DNA of 64,000 nucleotides from Cupriavidus sp. GTDB taxonomy: Bacteria > Pseudomonadota > Gammaproteobacteria > Burkholderiales > Burkholderiaceae. The stretch spans positions 1 to 64,000 of the forward strand of contig JAPSLC010000002.1 in the NCBI GenBank assembly GCA_031181345.1, written 5' to 3'. The notes below the pieces were generated by a model, which saw only the letters and a program-made list of their open reading frames with translations, was not told the DNA's origin and made no database searches. The translations under genes were made by a program, and so were the position numbers. Positions 52,092-60,319 of this stretch are shown in pieces (positions within the stretch are counted from its first letter, which is position 1; each line of letters opens with the position of its first letter).

Positions 52092-52442
52092 TCAGGCGTA
52101 GGCGCCGTCGAGATACGGATCGACGCTGCGCGCAGGCTCGGCCGAGACGCCGGTGCGGTCCTGGCCGGCCAGCGTACGGGCACCGTCGCTGTACGGGTCG
52201 AACTGGCGGGCACCGTCGCTGAACGGATCGGTCTGGCGCGCGCCGTCGCTGTAGACGCTGCGCGGCTCCTGGGCCGAACGGGCGCCGCTGCTGTACGGGT
52301 CGCGCGCGTCGGCCACCGAGCGGGCGCCCTCGGTGTACGGGTCGCGTGCACCGGGCTGGGCGAAGCCGGCGGCGTGCGCGCCGGCGGCAGCGGCGGCGAG
52401 CGACAGGGCAAAAAGGAAGCGCTTGGCGAATTGGGCGGTCAT
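52092..52442 (-). CDS. Small exported protein with DPYxxGAR repeats
   Basis: 116-residue protein with Sec signal peptide (MTAQFAKRFLFALSLAAAAAGAHA). The mature part is built almost only of repeats centred on DPY(S/T)(D/E/S)GAR: GARDPYTEGARSVADARDPY, SVYSDGARQTDPFSDGARQF, DPYSDGARTLA and a final SVDPYLDGAYA. No cysteine, no known domain; likely natively unfolded in the periplasm. Ribosome site AAGGAACCGATC. Placed between ohr and a two-component system. Function unknown; acidic/aromatic repeats could bind metal or cell wall, but this is a guess. Confidence 0.8.
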   Translation of the reverse strand: MTAQFAKRFLFALSLAAAAAGAHAAGFAQPGARDPYTEGARSVADARDPYSSGARSAQEPRSVYSDGARQTDPFSDGARQFDPYSDGARTLAGQDRTGVSAEPARSVDPYLDGAYA

Positions 52443-52636
52443 GATCGGTTCCTTGAAAGAGAGATGGCGTTGCCGGTTGTTGGGTATTGCGCGGTCCGGA
52501 TCGCTTCGTTGGTGTTCAGCGCCGGGCCACGGATGCCATTTAAGGAGACCGACGTATCGCGCCCGTAGCGGGCGGGGGGCGTTTTTGTCTGGGTGCGTAT
52601 CGCGGCGGACGCGCGATACAAAGGCATACAAAGCGG

Positions 52637-52665
52637 GCAAAAAAAATCGGCCCCTCGGGGCCGAT
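52637..52665 (-). terminator. Probable terminator downstream of the two-component operon
   Basis: On the minus strand a CGGCCCC/GGGGCCG hairpin (about 52650-52665) is followed by a run of T residues (the plus strand shows AAAAAAA before CGGCCCCTCGGGGCCG). Located about 110 bases after the histidine kinase stop. Confidence 0.65.
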
Positions 52666-52686
52666 CAGATTGCCTATCGTTTTCTT

Positions 52687-52757
52687 GTCGTCCCCGCGAA
52701 TGCGGGGACCCAGCGGCTTTCGCAGACACTGGATTCCCGCATTCGCGGGAATGACGG
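52687..52757. repeat. REP-like double hairpin element
   Basis: GTCCCCGC-GAAT-GCGGGGAC (52690-52709) and ATTCCCGC-ATTC-GCGGGAAT (52733-52752) joined by CCAGCGGCTTTCGCAGACACTGG. Nearly the same composite element is at 61078-61147. Confidence 0.85.
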
Positions 52758-52774
52758 GCCGCCAGGCCAGTGCG

Positions 52775-54076
52775 TCAGCCCAGCCTGACCTCGGCCGCCA
52801 GCCCGCCGCCCTCTCGATTGCGCAGCGTCAGCGTGCCGCCGATGGCCGCCGTCAGCTCGTGCGCGATCGCCAGGCCCAGGCCGGTGCCGCCGGTTTCCCG
52901 GCTGCGCGATGCCTCCAGGCGCACGAAGGGCTTGAGCACGGCCTCGAGCTGGTCGTCAGGGATGCCGGTGCCGCGATCGAGCACGTCGATGGCCACCCTG
53001 TCGCCGTCGCGGCGCACGGTCAACTCGGCCGATCCGCCGAACTTGAGCGCGTTGTCGATCAGATTGGTCAGCACGCGCCGCAGCGCATGCGGCCGCGTGA
53101 CGATGGCCCCGCCGGCGTTCTGCAGCACGGTGACCGCCTTGCCGGTGTCCTGGTAATCGTAGGCCAGGCTCTCGACAAACGAGCCCAGATCGATGCGCGA
53201 CGGCTTCTCGCCGTCGCCGTGCGCGCTGCGGGCGTAGGCGAGCCCTTCCTGGACCAGCGTCTGGATCTCGGTCAGATCGTTGAGCATCTTGCGCTTCTCG
53301 TCCGAGTCGTCGGCCATTTCGGCGCGCAGCTTCATCCGCGTGATAGGCGTCTGCAGATCATGCGAGATGGCGGCGAGGATCTGCACCCGCTCCTCGACAA
53401 AGCGGGCAATGCGGCCGCGCATCGCATTGAACGCCCGCGCCGCGCGGGCCAGCTCGGTGGGGCCGGTCTCGTCCAGCGGCGCCGATCGGGTGTTCGGGTC
53501 GAGCGCGTCCGCGGCATCGCCAAGCGCGACCAGCGGCCGGATCGCCAGGCGCACGGCAAACCAGCAGCACAGGATCAGCAACAGCAGTTGCAGCACCAGC
53601 ACATACGGCAGCCACTGCGCGATCGGCGTCATGCGCGGATGCACATCGATGGTCAGCGGACTGCCATCGCTGAGCGTCAGATGGGCCTGCACGCGCTTGC
53701 CGTCGCCGGGGATCGACTCCACCCGCACCGGAAAGCGCCCTCCGCTCGCTTCGGTGATCCGCTCGGCGATGTCCCTGCCGCGCGCCGTCATCTCGGGCAC
53801 GCCGGGCAGGCCGGTGCCGAGGATGTACTGATAGTTGCCCCGATTCACGCGCGGCAGCCACTGCGGCCGCTCTGCCGCCGGCAAGCGGTCGAGGATGGCG
53901 ATCGACGTGGCCACATCGGTTTCCAGCGTGCCGAGCATCACCTGCCGGGCCGACATATAGCGCTCGGAAAACAGCACCGCGAACGACAGGCCATGCGCAA
54001 CGACCAGGCCCGTCAGCAGGATCAGGAACAGCCGCGATCGCAGCGTGCGGGGCCATGCCCAGCCCAGGGCGTTCAC
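52775..54076 (-). CDS. Two-component sensor histidine kinase
   Basis: 433-residue membrane kinase: helix 1 (about 10-32), periplasmic domain (about 33-155), helix 2 (about 158-180), HAMP (about 181-235), HisKA with phospho-acceptor His in ISHDLQTPITRMK, and HATPase with NLIDNALKFG, DRGTGIPDD and GGTGLGLAIAHEL. The start is GTG at 54076, forming a GTGA overlap with the response-regulator stop. EnvZ/RstB-like architecture; its stimulus is unknown, but redox and thiol genes surround it. Confidence 0.93.
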   Translation of the reverse strand: MNALGWAWPRTLRSRLFLILLTGLVVAHGLSFAVLFSERYMSARQVMLGTLETDVATSIAILDRLPAAERPQWLPRVNRGNYQYILGTGLPGVPEMTARGRDIAERITEASGGRFPVRVESIPGDGKRVQAHLTLSDGSPLTIDVHPRMTPIAQWLPYVLVLQLLLLILCCWFAVRLAIRPLVALGDAADALDPNTRSAPLDETGPTELARAARAFNAMRGRIARFVEERVQILAAISHDLQTPITRMKLRAEMADDSDEKRKMLNDLTEIQTLVQEGLAYARSAHGDGEKPSRIDLGSFVESLAYDYQDTGKAVTVLQNAGGAIVTRPHALRRVLTNLIDNALKFGGSAELTVRRDGDRVAIDVLDRGTGIPDDQLEAVLKPFVRLEASRSRETGGTGLGLAIAHELTAAIGGTLTLRNREGGGLAAEVRLG

Positions 54077-54816
54077 AGCCGGGCCTCGCGGATCTCCACC
54101 GGCGACGCAAACACATAGCCTTCGCTGCGCACCGTCTTGATATAGCTCGGCTCGCGCGCATCGTCGTTCAGGCGCTGGCGCAGGCGGCTGACCAGCAGGT
54201 CGATCGAGCGCTCGAACATCTCGGCCTCCCGGCCCTGCGTCAGATTGAGCAGCTGGTCGCGATTGAGCACGCGCTGCGGATGATCGACGAACACGCGCAG
54301 CAGCCGGTACTCCGCGCCGCTCAGCGCGACGATGGTGCCCTCGGCATCGATCAGGTGGCGCGCGGTGGTATCGAGCTGCCAGCTGCCGAAGGCCAGGATC
54401 TGTCCGGCCTCGGTGATCTGCAGGTTCGGCGGCAGCATGCGGGTACGGCGCAGCACGGCCTTGATGCGGGCCAGCAGTTCGCGCGCCGCGAAGGGCTTGG
54501 CAAGGTAGTCGTCGGCGCCCATTTCCAGGCCGACGATGCGGTCGGTCTCGTCGTCGCGCGCGGTCAGCATCAGCACCGGCGTGGCCCTGTGCTTGCCGGC
54601 GCGCAGCTCGCGGCACAGCACCAGGCCATCGTCGCCGGGCAGCATCACGTCGAGCACGATCAGGTCGACGGTATTGGCTTCCAGGAAGGCGCGCATATGG
54701 CGGCCATCGGGCGCCGCCGTCACGCGCAGACCGTTCCTGGTCAGATAGGTCGAGACCAGTTCCCGGATTTCCCGGTCGTCATCGACGATGAGGATGTGGT
54801 CGACGTGGGCGTCCAT
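54073..54816 (-). CDS. OmpR-family response regulator
   Basis: 247-residue regulator: receiver domain (about 5-120; acidic triad DDD, phospho-Asp in IVLDVMLPG, Lys in YLAKPF) and winged-helix DNA-binding domain (about 140-240; LSGAEYRLLRVFVDHP and TVRSEGYVF). Start ATG at 54816. Forms an operon with the kinase downstream and is divergent from the CcdA gene, which may be a target. Confidence 0.94.
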   Translation of the reverse strand: MDAHVDHILIVDDDREIRELVSTYLTRNGLRVTAAPDGRHMRAFLEANTVDLIVLDVMLPGDDGLVLCRELRAGKHRATPVLMLTARDDETDRIVGLEMGADDYLAKPFAARELLARIKAVLRRTRMLPPNLQITEAGQILAFGSWQLDTTARHLIDAEGTIVALSGAEYRLLRVFVDHPQRVLNRDQLLNLTQGREAEMFERSIDLLVSRLRQRLNDDAREPSYIKTVRSEGYVFASPVEIREARL

Positions 54817-55050
54817 GGTTGTCACCGTGTTGTCACCGGCAAGTTGAAGGAGAGCGAGCTGGGGGCGACAGGCGTCCCGAGATGCCTGCCGCCCCGGCAT
54901 TGTATGGGGATGGCAAATCCGCGTGTATCGCAATGTATCCGGCCAGCGAAGCCCCACATTGCGGTACAAACTCGCCCCTTCGCGACACATCGCAGCGACG
55001 CCGGCCGGGTCTGATCGAGGGCAAGCCAACCCCTTTCTGGAGACACGATC

Positions 55051-55785
55051 ATGACCTTGCTGATTCTCGCCTACCTCGGCGGCGCGCTGACCATCCTGAG
55101 CCCCTGCATCCTGCCGGTGCTGCCCTTCGTGCTGAGCCGTACCGGGCAGCCCTTCCTGCGCGGCACGCTGCCGATGCTGGCCGGCATGGCGCTGACCTTC
55201 GCCGGCGTCGTGACGCTGGCCTCGGTCGGCGGCGCCTGGGTGGTTCAGGCGAATGAATACGGCCGCATCGCCGCGCTGGCGCTGCTGGCGCTGTTCGGGC
55301 TGTCGCTGCTGTTGCCCCGGCTTGCCGATGCGCTGGCCCATCCGCTGGTGGTGCTCGGCAACCGCCTCGCAGGCGGGCGCGGCGCCGGCAACGCGACCGT
55401 GTGGGGCTCGCTGGGACTGGGCGCCGCCACCGGCATGCTGTGGGCCCCGTGCGCCGGCCCTATCCTCGGCCTAGTGCTGACCGGTGCGGCGCTGAACGGC
55501 GCCAGCGTGTCGACCTCGCTGGCGCTGCTGGCCTATGCCGCCGGGGCGGCCACCTCGCTGGCGGCTGCCTTGGGCATCGGCGGCCGCGTGCTGGCGGCGA
55601 TGAAGCGATCGATGGGCGCTAGTGAATGGCTGCGCCGCGCGCTGGGTGCGGCCGTGCTGGGCGGCGTGCTGGCGATCGGCACGGGCGCCGATACGGGGCT
55701 GCTGGCGCGCCTGTCGACCAACGGGCCGGCATGGCTGGAGCAGGGATTGGTCGATGCGCTGGGGCTGAAAACCGGCGCGCACTAG
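55051..55785 (+). CDS. CcdA/DsbD-type transmembrane thiol reductase
   Basis: 244-residue inner-membrane protein with about six helices of the CcdA/DsbD-beta type. One redox Cys in helix 1 (LSPCILPVLP) and one in helix 4 (LWAPCAGPILG) form the expected pair that shuttles electrons from cytosolic thioredoxin to the periplasm. Ribosome site GGAGACACGATC. Divergent from the response regulator; its natural periplasmic partner could be the thioredoxin-like protein at 50923. Confidence 0.9.
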   Translation: MTLLILAYLGGALTILSPCILPVLPFVLSRTGQPFLRGTLPMLAGMALTFAGVVTLASVGGAWVVQANEYGRIAALALLALFGLSLLLPRLADALAHPLVVLGNRLAGGRGAGNATVWGSLGLGAATGMLWAPCAGPILGLVLTGAALNGASVSTSLALLAYAAGAATSLAAALGIGGRVLAAMKRSMGASEWLRRALGAAVLGGVLAIGTGADTGLLARLSTNGPAWLEQGLVDALGLKTGAH

Positions 55786-55834
55786 CGCCCGGAGCGGGAA
55801 CCGCCGCGCACGCCGCCCGGGCGATCAAGGTCGA

Positions 55835-56518
55835 TCAGGGCCGCTCGCGCCTCGGCTCCACATACGGCTCGACCCGCGCCTCGCGCATCGCATAGCCGCT
55901 GTCGCCCATCGCCGTTTCGGCGCGCTCGACGCGCAGCACGCCCTCGATCCACACGGTATCCATCGTGCGGAATCCCTGCAGCGGGGCCTTCGTCTTGACG
56001 TGGACGACCTGATTGGCCGGCGGCGGCGGCACGTGGATGCAGGCGCCGAAGTAGGGCACCAGCAGGAATTCGCTGAGCGCCTCGCCCTCGCCCCCCAGCG
56101 ACACCACAAAGCCCGGCAGCCGCACCGGCGAACCGTCGAGAGATGGTTCGACGGGCGCTTCCTGCCAGTATTGCTTTGCCTTCTCCAGCGCTGCCTGTGC
56201 CCGTGGATCCCCATCTTCCATCTGCGCCAGATCGAGGCCCTTCAGCGGCGCCAGCGGATCCCATCCCTTCGGCAGCAAGGCGTCCCACTCGATTTCGCGA
56301 TAGGTGGCGGGCGCGGGGGCGGCGGAAGCCGCTTGGCGTTCCAGCGTTTCGCCTATCGCGTACTTGCGCGGCGCCGCCGATGAGGGCTGGCCCGATCCAC
56401 CATTGCGGCGTATCCACCAGAGGCCCGCAGCGGTCAGCCCCGCCACGCCGCCTGCGCCGAGCAGCCATTTGCGGCGCTGCAAGTTGGTTCGCGTTTCGGT
56501 TCCCGATTGCCTTGTCAT
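55835..56518 (-). CDS. DUF3299 family exported protein (ZrgD-like)
   Basis: 227-residue protein with a twin-arginine-like N-terminus (LQRRKWLLGAGGVAGLTAAGLWW) and a C-terminal DUF3299 domain whose signature VPYFGACIHVPPPP is clear. A Pro/Ala-rich linker lies between. Such proteins accompany DUF2796 proteins and a LolCD-like ABC transporter in operons linked with zinc starvation. Last gene of that operon here, 3 bases after the permease stop. Confidence 0.85.
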   Translation of the reverse strand: MTRQSGTETRTNLQRRKWLLGAGGVAGLTAAGLWWIRRNGGSGQPSSAAPRKYAIGETLERQAASAAPAPATYREIEWDALLPKGWDPLAPLKGLDLAQMEDGDPRAQAALEKAKQYWQEAPVEPSLDGSPVRLPGFVVSLGGEGEALSEFLLVPYFGACIHVPPPPANQVVHVKTKAPLQGFRTMDTVWIEGVLRVERAETAMGDSGYAMREARVEPYVEPRRERP

Positions 56519-56521
56519 GCC

Positions 56522-57805
56522 TTATGTCCTCGGATTGAGCCCGTCGGCCAGGCTCAGACGGTAGGCCCGCCATGCCGGCAGCAAGCTCGCTGCAAACCCG
56601 GCCAGCACCAGCGCCGCCAGGATCGGCAGTTCCGCCACGCCGGGCCAGGACACCGGCAACGCCACGCCCAGCCGCGCTTCGAGCCAACCCGCCAGCAGCG
56701 CGCTGGTCAGCGACAGCAGTGCCACGCCCGCGACGACGCCGGTCAGCATCAGCATCATGCCTTCGATGGCCAGCAGTGCCAGGATATCGCGCGGCCGCGC
56801 CCCCGCCGCTCGCAGGATCGCCAGTTCGCGGCGCCGCTCGCCGAGCGCGGCCAGGATCGACGAGGCCAGGCCCGCCAGGCCGATCACCGCGACCATCGCC
56901 GACACGGCGCGCAGCGCGTTCTCGGCGATATCGACCACGTCCCACAGCGCGTCGAGCGCCACGCCGGGCAGCACCGCCATCAAGGGCTCCCGCGTGTCCT
57001 GCGCGATCTCCCGCTGCAGCGCGAAGACGCGCGAACGCAGCTTCAGGCCGACCAGCACCGCGGTAACGCTGGTGGGCGTCAGGTCGAAGCGGCGCAGATG
57101 CTCGGGCGCGATCGCCGCGCCCGGCACGCGTGTGCCGCCCTGGAAATCGAGATGGATGGCCTGCATCGCCTCCAGCCCGATATGGATGGTCCGATCGACC
57201 GGCGTACCGGTCGGCGCCAGGATGCCGACCACGGTAAAGGGCTTGTCCTGATGCTCGACGCGCAGCGCGCCCGGTGCCGCCGCATCGCCATGGGTCAGCA
57301 CGATCTGTTGTCCGATGCGATAGCCCAGGCGCCGGGCGACTTCGGCGCCCAGCACCGCGTCGAACATGCCATCGACCTTGCCGCCGAAGGGCCTGCCCTG
57401 CACCAGCCGCAGCGCGCGGTCGCCGCCATAACGAAAATGCTCGAAATACCCGGCCGTGGTGGCCAGCACCGGAAAGCCGCGATGCGAATCGCCGAGCGAA
57501 AGCGGGATCGTCCATGCGACCTGCGGATGGGCGGCCAGCCGTTGCACGCTGTCCCAACCGATGTTGTTGGTCGCGCCGCCGAGCCGGAACACGGCATACA
57601 GCACCAGCTGAATTGGGCTGGTGCGGGCGCCGACGATCAGGTCCGTGCCCGACACCGACTGCGCGAAGCTGGCGCGGACCTGATGCCGGACCCGCTCGAT
57701 GCCCAGCAGCAGCGCCGTCGACAGCGCGATCGCGAGCACCATCCAGACCAGATTGGCGCGGCGGTTCCACGCGCTGCGCGCGGCGATCGAAATCAGCGCC
57801 GTCAT
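56522..57805 (-). CDS. ABC transporter permease (FtsX/MacB-like)
   Basis: 427-residue permease with one N-terminal helix, a large periplasmic domain (about 45-280) and three C-terminal helices, the layout of MacB/LolC-type FtsX permeases. The C-terminal FtsX domain begins near ALRAVSAMVAVIGLAGL and includes ELAILRAAGARPRDIL. Overlaps the ATPase gene by 4 bases. Type VII (mechanotransmission) ABC systems act on periplasmic or outer-membrane partners rather than importing solutes directly. Confidence 0.9.
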   Translation of the reverse strand: MTALISIAARSAWNRRANLVWMVLAIALSTALLLGIERVRHQVRASFAQSVSGTDLIVGARTSPIQLVLYAVFRLGGATNNIGWDSVQRLAAHPQVAWTIPLSLGDSHRGFPVLATTAGYFEHFRYGGDRALRLVQGRPFGGKVDGMFDAVLGAEVARRLGYRIGQQIVLTHGDAAAPGALRVEHQDKPFTVVGILAPTGTPVDRTIHIGLEAMQAIHLDFQGGTRVPGAAIAPEHLRRFDLTPTSVTAVLVGLKLRSRVFALQREIAQDTREPLMAVLPGVALDALWDVVDIAENALRAVSAMVAVIGLAGLASSILAALGERRRELAILRAAGARPRDILALLAIEGMMLMLTGVVAGVALLSLTSALLAGWLEARLGVALPVSWPGVAELPILAALVLAGFAASLLPAWRAYRLSLADGLNPRT

Positions 57806-58530
57806 GCGGGTTCCTCTTGCTCGGCGGCCGGCATCGTGAAGCGCCGGTCGAAACCGGCCGCCAGCCGGTCATCGTGACTGACCATCACCAGTCCCGCGCC
57901 CGACGCGCGGCACTCGCGCTGCAGCAGCGTCATGAAGGCAGCCTGCCGGGCGGCATCGAGCGCCGATGTAGGCTCGTCGGCCAGGATCAACGCGGGCCGC
58001 CCCAGCAGCGCACGCGCCGCGGCAACGCGCTGCTGTTGTCCCACCGACAGCTGTGCCGCGGGGCGCTGCCACAAGCTGGCCGGCATATCGAGCCGTTCGA
58101 GCAGCATGCCGGCCGCCTCGGCCGCTCCACCGGCTCGCTCGCACGCACGGGCCTTGCGGCTCGCGGAGAAGCGGCACGGCAGCAGCACGTTGTCCAGCAC
58201 CGACAGATAGGGCAGCAGGTTCAGCTGCTGGAAGATGATGCCGATGTGGTCGGCGCGAAAGCGATCGCGCCGGGCCGGCGCAAGCGCCGTCAGGTCCGTA
58301 CCGGCCACGCGGATGGTGCCGCGGTTCGGCGCCACCACGCCGGCGAGCAGCGCCAGCAGCGTGGTCTTGCCGCTGCCGCTGGGGCCCGACACGAACAGAT
58401 GCTCGCCGCGGGCCAGTGCAAAGGAAGGCAGCGCCAGCGCGCCGCCATCGCGCCCGGGCCAGCGAAAGGCGAGATTCTCGGCCGCGATCAGCGGCTCGCC
58501 ACGCTCCGGCTGTGGCATCGCCTCCGCCAT
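57802..58530 (-). CDS. ABC transporter ATP-binding protein (LolD/MacB-like)
   Basis: 242-residue ATPase: Walker A GPSGSGKTT, Q-loop FQQLNLLPYLSVLDNV, signature LSVGQQQRVAAARAL, Walker B LILADEPTSALD and switch His in VSHDDRLA. The Q-loop and LPYLSV sequence are typical of LolD/MacB partners of FtsX-type permeases. Start ATG at 58530 with GGTGAG upstream; ATG at 58518 is an alternative. Works with the permease at 56522. Confidence 0.92.
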   Translation of the reverse strand: MAEAMPQPERGEPLIAAENLAFRWPGRDGGALALPSFALARGEHLFVSGPSGSGKTTLLALLAGVVAPNRGTIRVAGTDLTALAPARRDRFRADHIGIIFQQLNLLPYLSVLDNVLLPCRFSASRKARACERAGGAAEAAGMLLERLDMPASLWQRPAAQLSVGQQQRVAAARALLGRPALILADEPTSALDAARQAAFMTLLQRECRASGAGLVMVSHDDRLAAGFDRRFTMPAAEQEEPA

Positions 58531-58535
58531 GGCAC

Positions 58536-59093
58536 TCACCAGCGCAGGCGCGGCTGCGCCGGTGTCAATGTCGCGCCGGCTTGGCGCTTGTCGGTCGCGA
58601 GCTGGGCGGCGATCCGGTTCACGCCGGGGAACACCCGGAACACGCGCACCTCCAGCGAGCGCAATGCCTCGGGCCGCGCGCAGCGGAAGCGGTAGTCCGC
58701 ATCGAGATCCGCATGCTGGTGCTCGGCCTGCGGCTTGCCGCGCGGCGCTTCGCCCTCGCCGGTCAGGCCGTGGTGCAGCGCGCCGAAATGCACCTGCGCG
58801 GCCTCCAGGCGACAGTCCGCATCGGGCGAAGGCAGGAACAACGCCGCGCCGTCGCGCAGGCTCGCGATCGCCTGACGGACTCTCGCTCGCTCCGCGTCGG
58901 TGCGCGGCAGGCGCTCGAAGCCGAACACATTGTCGAGCGGCGATGCCAGCGCGATGGCCAGCACCTGCCCTTCTACGGCGACATCGAGCGTGGCCTGCCC
59001 ATGAACATGCGGTTCGGCGGCGTGCGCTTGACAGGCAATCGAAGCCGCGAAGACAGCGATGGCAAACAGAGGGCGCGAGGGAAGCGAATACAT
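58536..59093 (-). CDS. DUF2796/ZrgA-family metal-binding periplasmic protein
   Basis: 185-residue exported protein (signal peptide MYSLPSRPLFAIAVFAASIACQAHA) with His-rich metal-binding segments: EPHVHGQATLDVAVEG at the mature N-terminus and HFGALHHGLTG...AEHQHADLDADYRF in the middle. This is the DUF2796 family, known as ZrgA in a Vibrio zinc-regulated operon. First gene of the operon ZrgA-ATPase-permease-DUF3299. An upstream Zur/Fur-like palindrome at 59178 fits metal control. Confidence 0.87.
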   Translation of the reverse strand: MYSLPSRPLFAIAVFAASIACQAHAAEPHVHGQATLDVAVEGQVLAIALASPLDNVFGFERLPRTDAERARVRQAIASLRDGAALFLPSPDADCRLEAAQVHFGALHHGLTGEGEAPRGKPQAEHQHADLDADYRFRCARPEALRSLEVRVFRVFPGVNRIAAQLATDKRQAGATLTPAQPRLRW

Positions 59094-59177
59094 GTGTCGA
59101 TCGTCCTTCTGCGAAGGCTGCCCGCTCACGGGACAGGATCAAAGACAGCACACCTGGCGGCGTGCAAGATCGGTAAA

Positions 59178-59193
59178 TGATAACTTATTATCA
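59178..59193. promoter_or_regulatory. Zur/Fur-like operator upstream of the DUF2796 operon
   Basis: TGATAA-CTTA-TTATCA is a perfect interrupted palindrome in an AT-rich patch 85 bases before the DUF2796 start. The half-site TGATAAT/ATTATCA is Fur-like, while the gene content suggests Zur; the sequence alone does not decide. Confidence 0.6.
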
Positions 59194-59227
59194 GTAGAGG
59201 CCCGGCGCATGGCGCCGGCCCACACCG

Positions 59228-60319
59228 CTATCGCGACGGCGCCAGAACGGACGCATCGATCGCGTCCAACGTGGGGCAGCCCGTCAGCGCCATCGCGATC
59301 TCCAGCTCGGTCTGCAGCAGCGTCAGCATATGCGCAACCCCCGGCATGCCGCCCACCGCCAACGCGTGGAGCACCGGTTGTCCGAGCAGCACCGCCGTCG
59401 CACCCGAGGCGATCGCCTTGACGACATCCGTGCCGCGTCGGATGCCGCCATCCAGCAATATCGGCACCCGGCCGCCCACTTGCGCCGCAACGGCGGGCAG
59501 GCAATCGATCGTCGCCGGTACGGTGTCCAGCGTACGTCCGCCATGGTTCGATACGACGATGCCGGCGACCCCGGCGCGCAGTGCGGGCTCGACATCCTGC
59601 GGGTTGAGCAGCCCCTTGACCAGCACCGGCAGCGACGTCTGCCGGCACAGGGCCTCGATATCGCGCCATGTCGGCGCATGCTTCAGCATGCCGCGAAACA
59701 CGGGGCTGCCGTTGCTCGCACTGACCGGCGCGACCGGCGGATAGCCGGCCAGATTCACGGCGCTGATGTCGTCCGGCAAGCGGAATCCCGCGCGCTGTTC
59801 GATGTTGCGCACGCCGCTGACGGCGGCGTCGATCGTCACGACGATGGCCTTGTAGCCGGCCTCCTCCGCGCGGCGCACCAGATCGAGCGTGTCCTGCGGC
59901 CGCGGCTGGAAATACAGCTGGAACCACAGCGGCACCGTCGATGCACGGGCAATCTCCTCGAGCGTGACGCTGGACTGCGTGCTGACCGTCATCCACGTGC
60001 GCGTCAGCGACGCCGCCTGCACGGTGGCCAGCTCGCCGTCCGGATGCACCAGTCGATGGAATGCCGTCGGCGCGATCAGGATCGGATAGTCCAGCACCTC
60101 GCCGAACAGCGTGCGGCGTGCCGATGCCTGCGACATGTCGGCCAGCGCCCTCGGCATCAGCCGCAGCCGCTCGAAGGCGGCACCGTTCTCGTGCTGGGTG
60201 ATGCCATCCGCGGCGGCCCCGGCGACATAGGCGCGAATGCCGGGCTCCATCCGTTCGTGGAAGCACCGCTCGTAGTCGAGCAGCGAGACGGTATCGGCAG
60301 GGATTTGCCAGCGCGTCAC
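59228..60319 (-). CDS. FMN-dependent 2-hydroxyacid dehydrogenase/oxidase (LldD family)
   Basis: 363-residue TIM-barrel flavoenzyme oxidising L-2-hydroxy acids such as lactate. Active-site His in VSNHGGRTLDTVPATI, FMN-phosphate region LLDGGIRRGTDVVKAI, and LVKGLLNPQDVE carrying the catalytic Lys are present. GTG start at 60319 forms a GTGA overlap with the dioxygenase gene, so they are coupled. Its presence in an iron-uptake operon is unusual; it may supply or modify a hydroxy-acid siderophore part, or simply be co-expressed (inference). Confidence 0.88.
   Translation of the reverse strand: MTRWQIPADTVSLLDYERCFHERMEPGIRAYVAGAAADGITQHENGAAFERLRLMPRALADMSQASARRTLFGEVLDYPILIAPTAFHRLVHPDGELATVQAASLTRTWMTVSTQSSVTLEEIARASTVPLWFQLYFQPRPQDTLDLVRRAEEAGYKAIVVTIDAAVSGVRNIEQRAGFRLPDDISAVNLAGYPPVAPVSASNGSPVFRGMLKHAPTWRDIEALCRQTSLPVLVKGLLNPQDVEPALRAGVAGIVVSNHGGRTLDTVPATIDCLPAVAAQVGGRVPILLDGGIRRGTDVVKAIASGATAVLLGQPVLHALAVGGMPGVAHMLTLLQTELEIAMALTGCPTLDAIDASVLAPSR

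Larger units (their letters stand above)
52443..52774. other. Intergenic region with REP-like element (332 bases)
   Basis: Region between the convergent-in-order small exported protein gene and the sensor kinase 3' end. It holds a C/G hairpin near 52655-52670 (GGCCCCTCGGGGCC, with an upstream A-run and TTTTTT on the minus side, so a likely terminator for the kinase operon) and the double hairpin repeat at 52687-52757. No gene supported. Confidence 0.6.
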
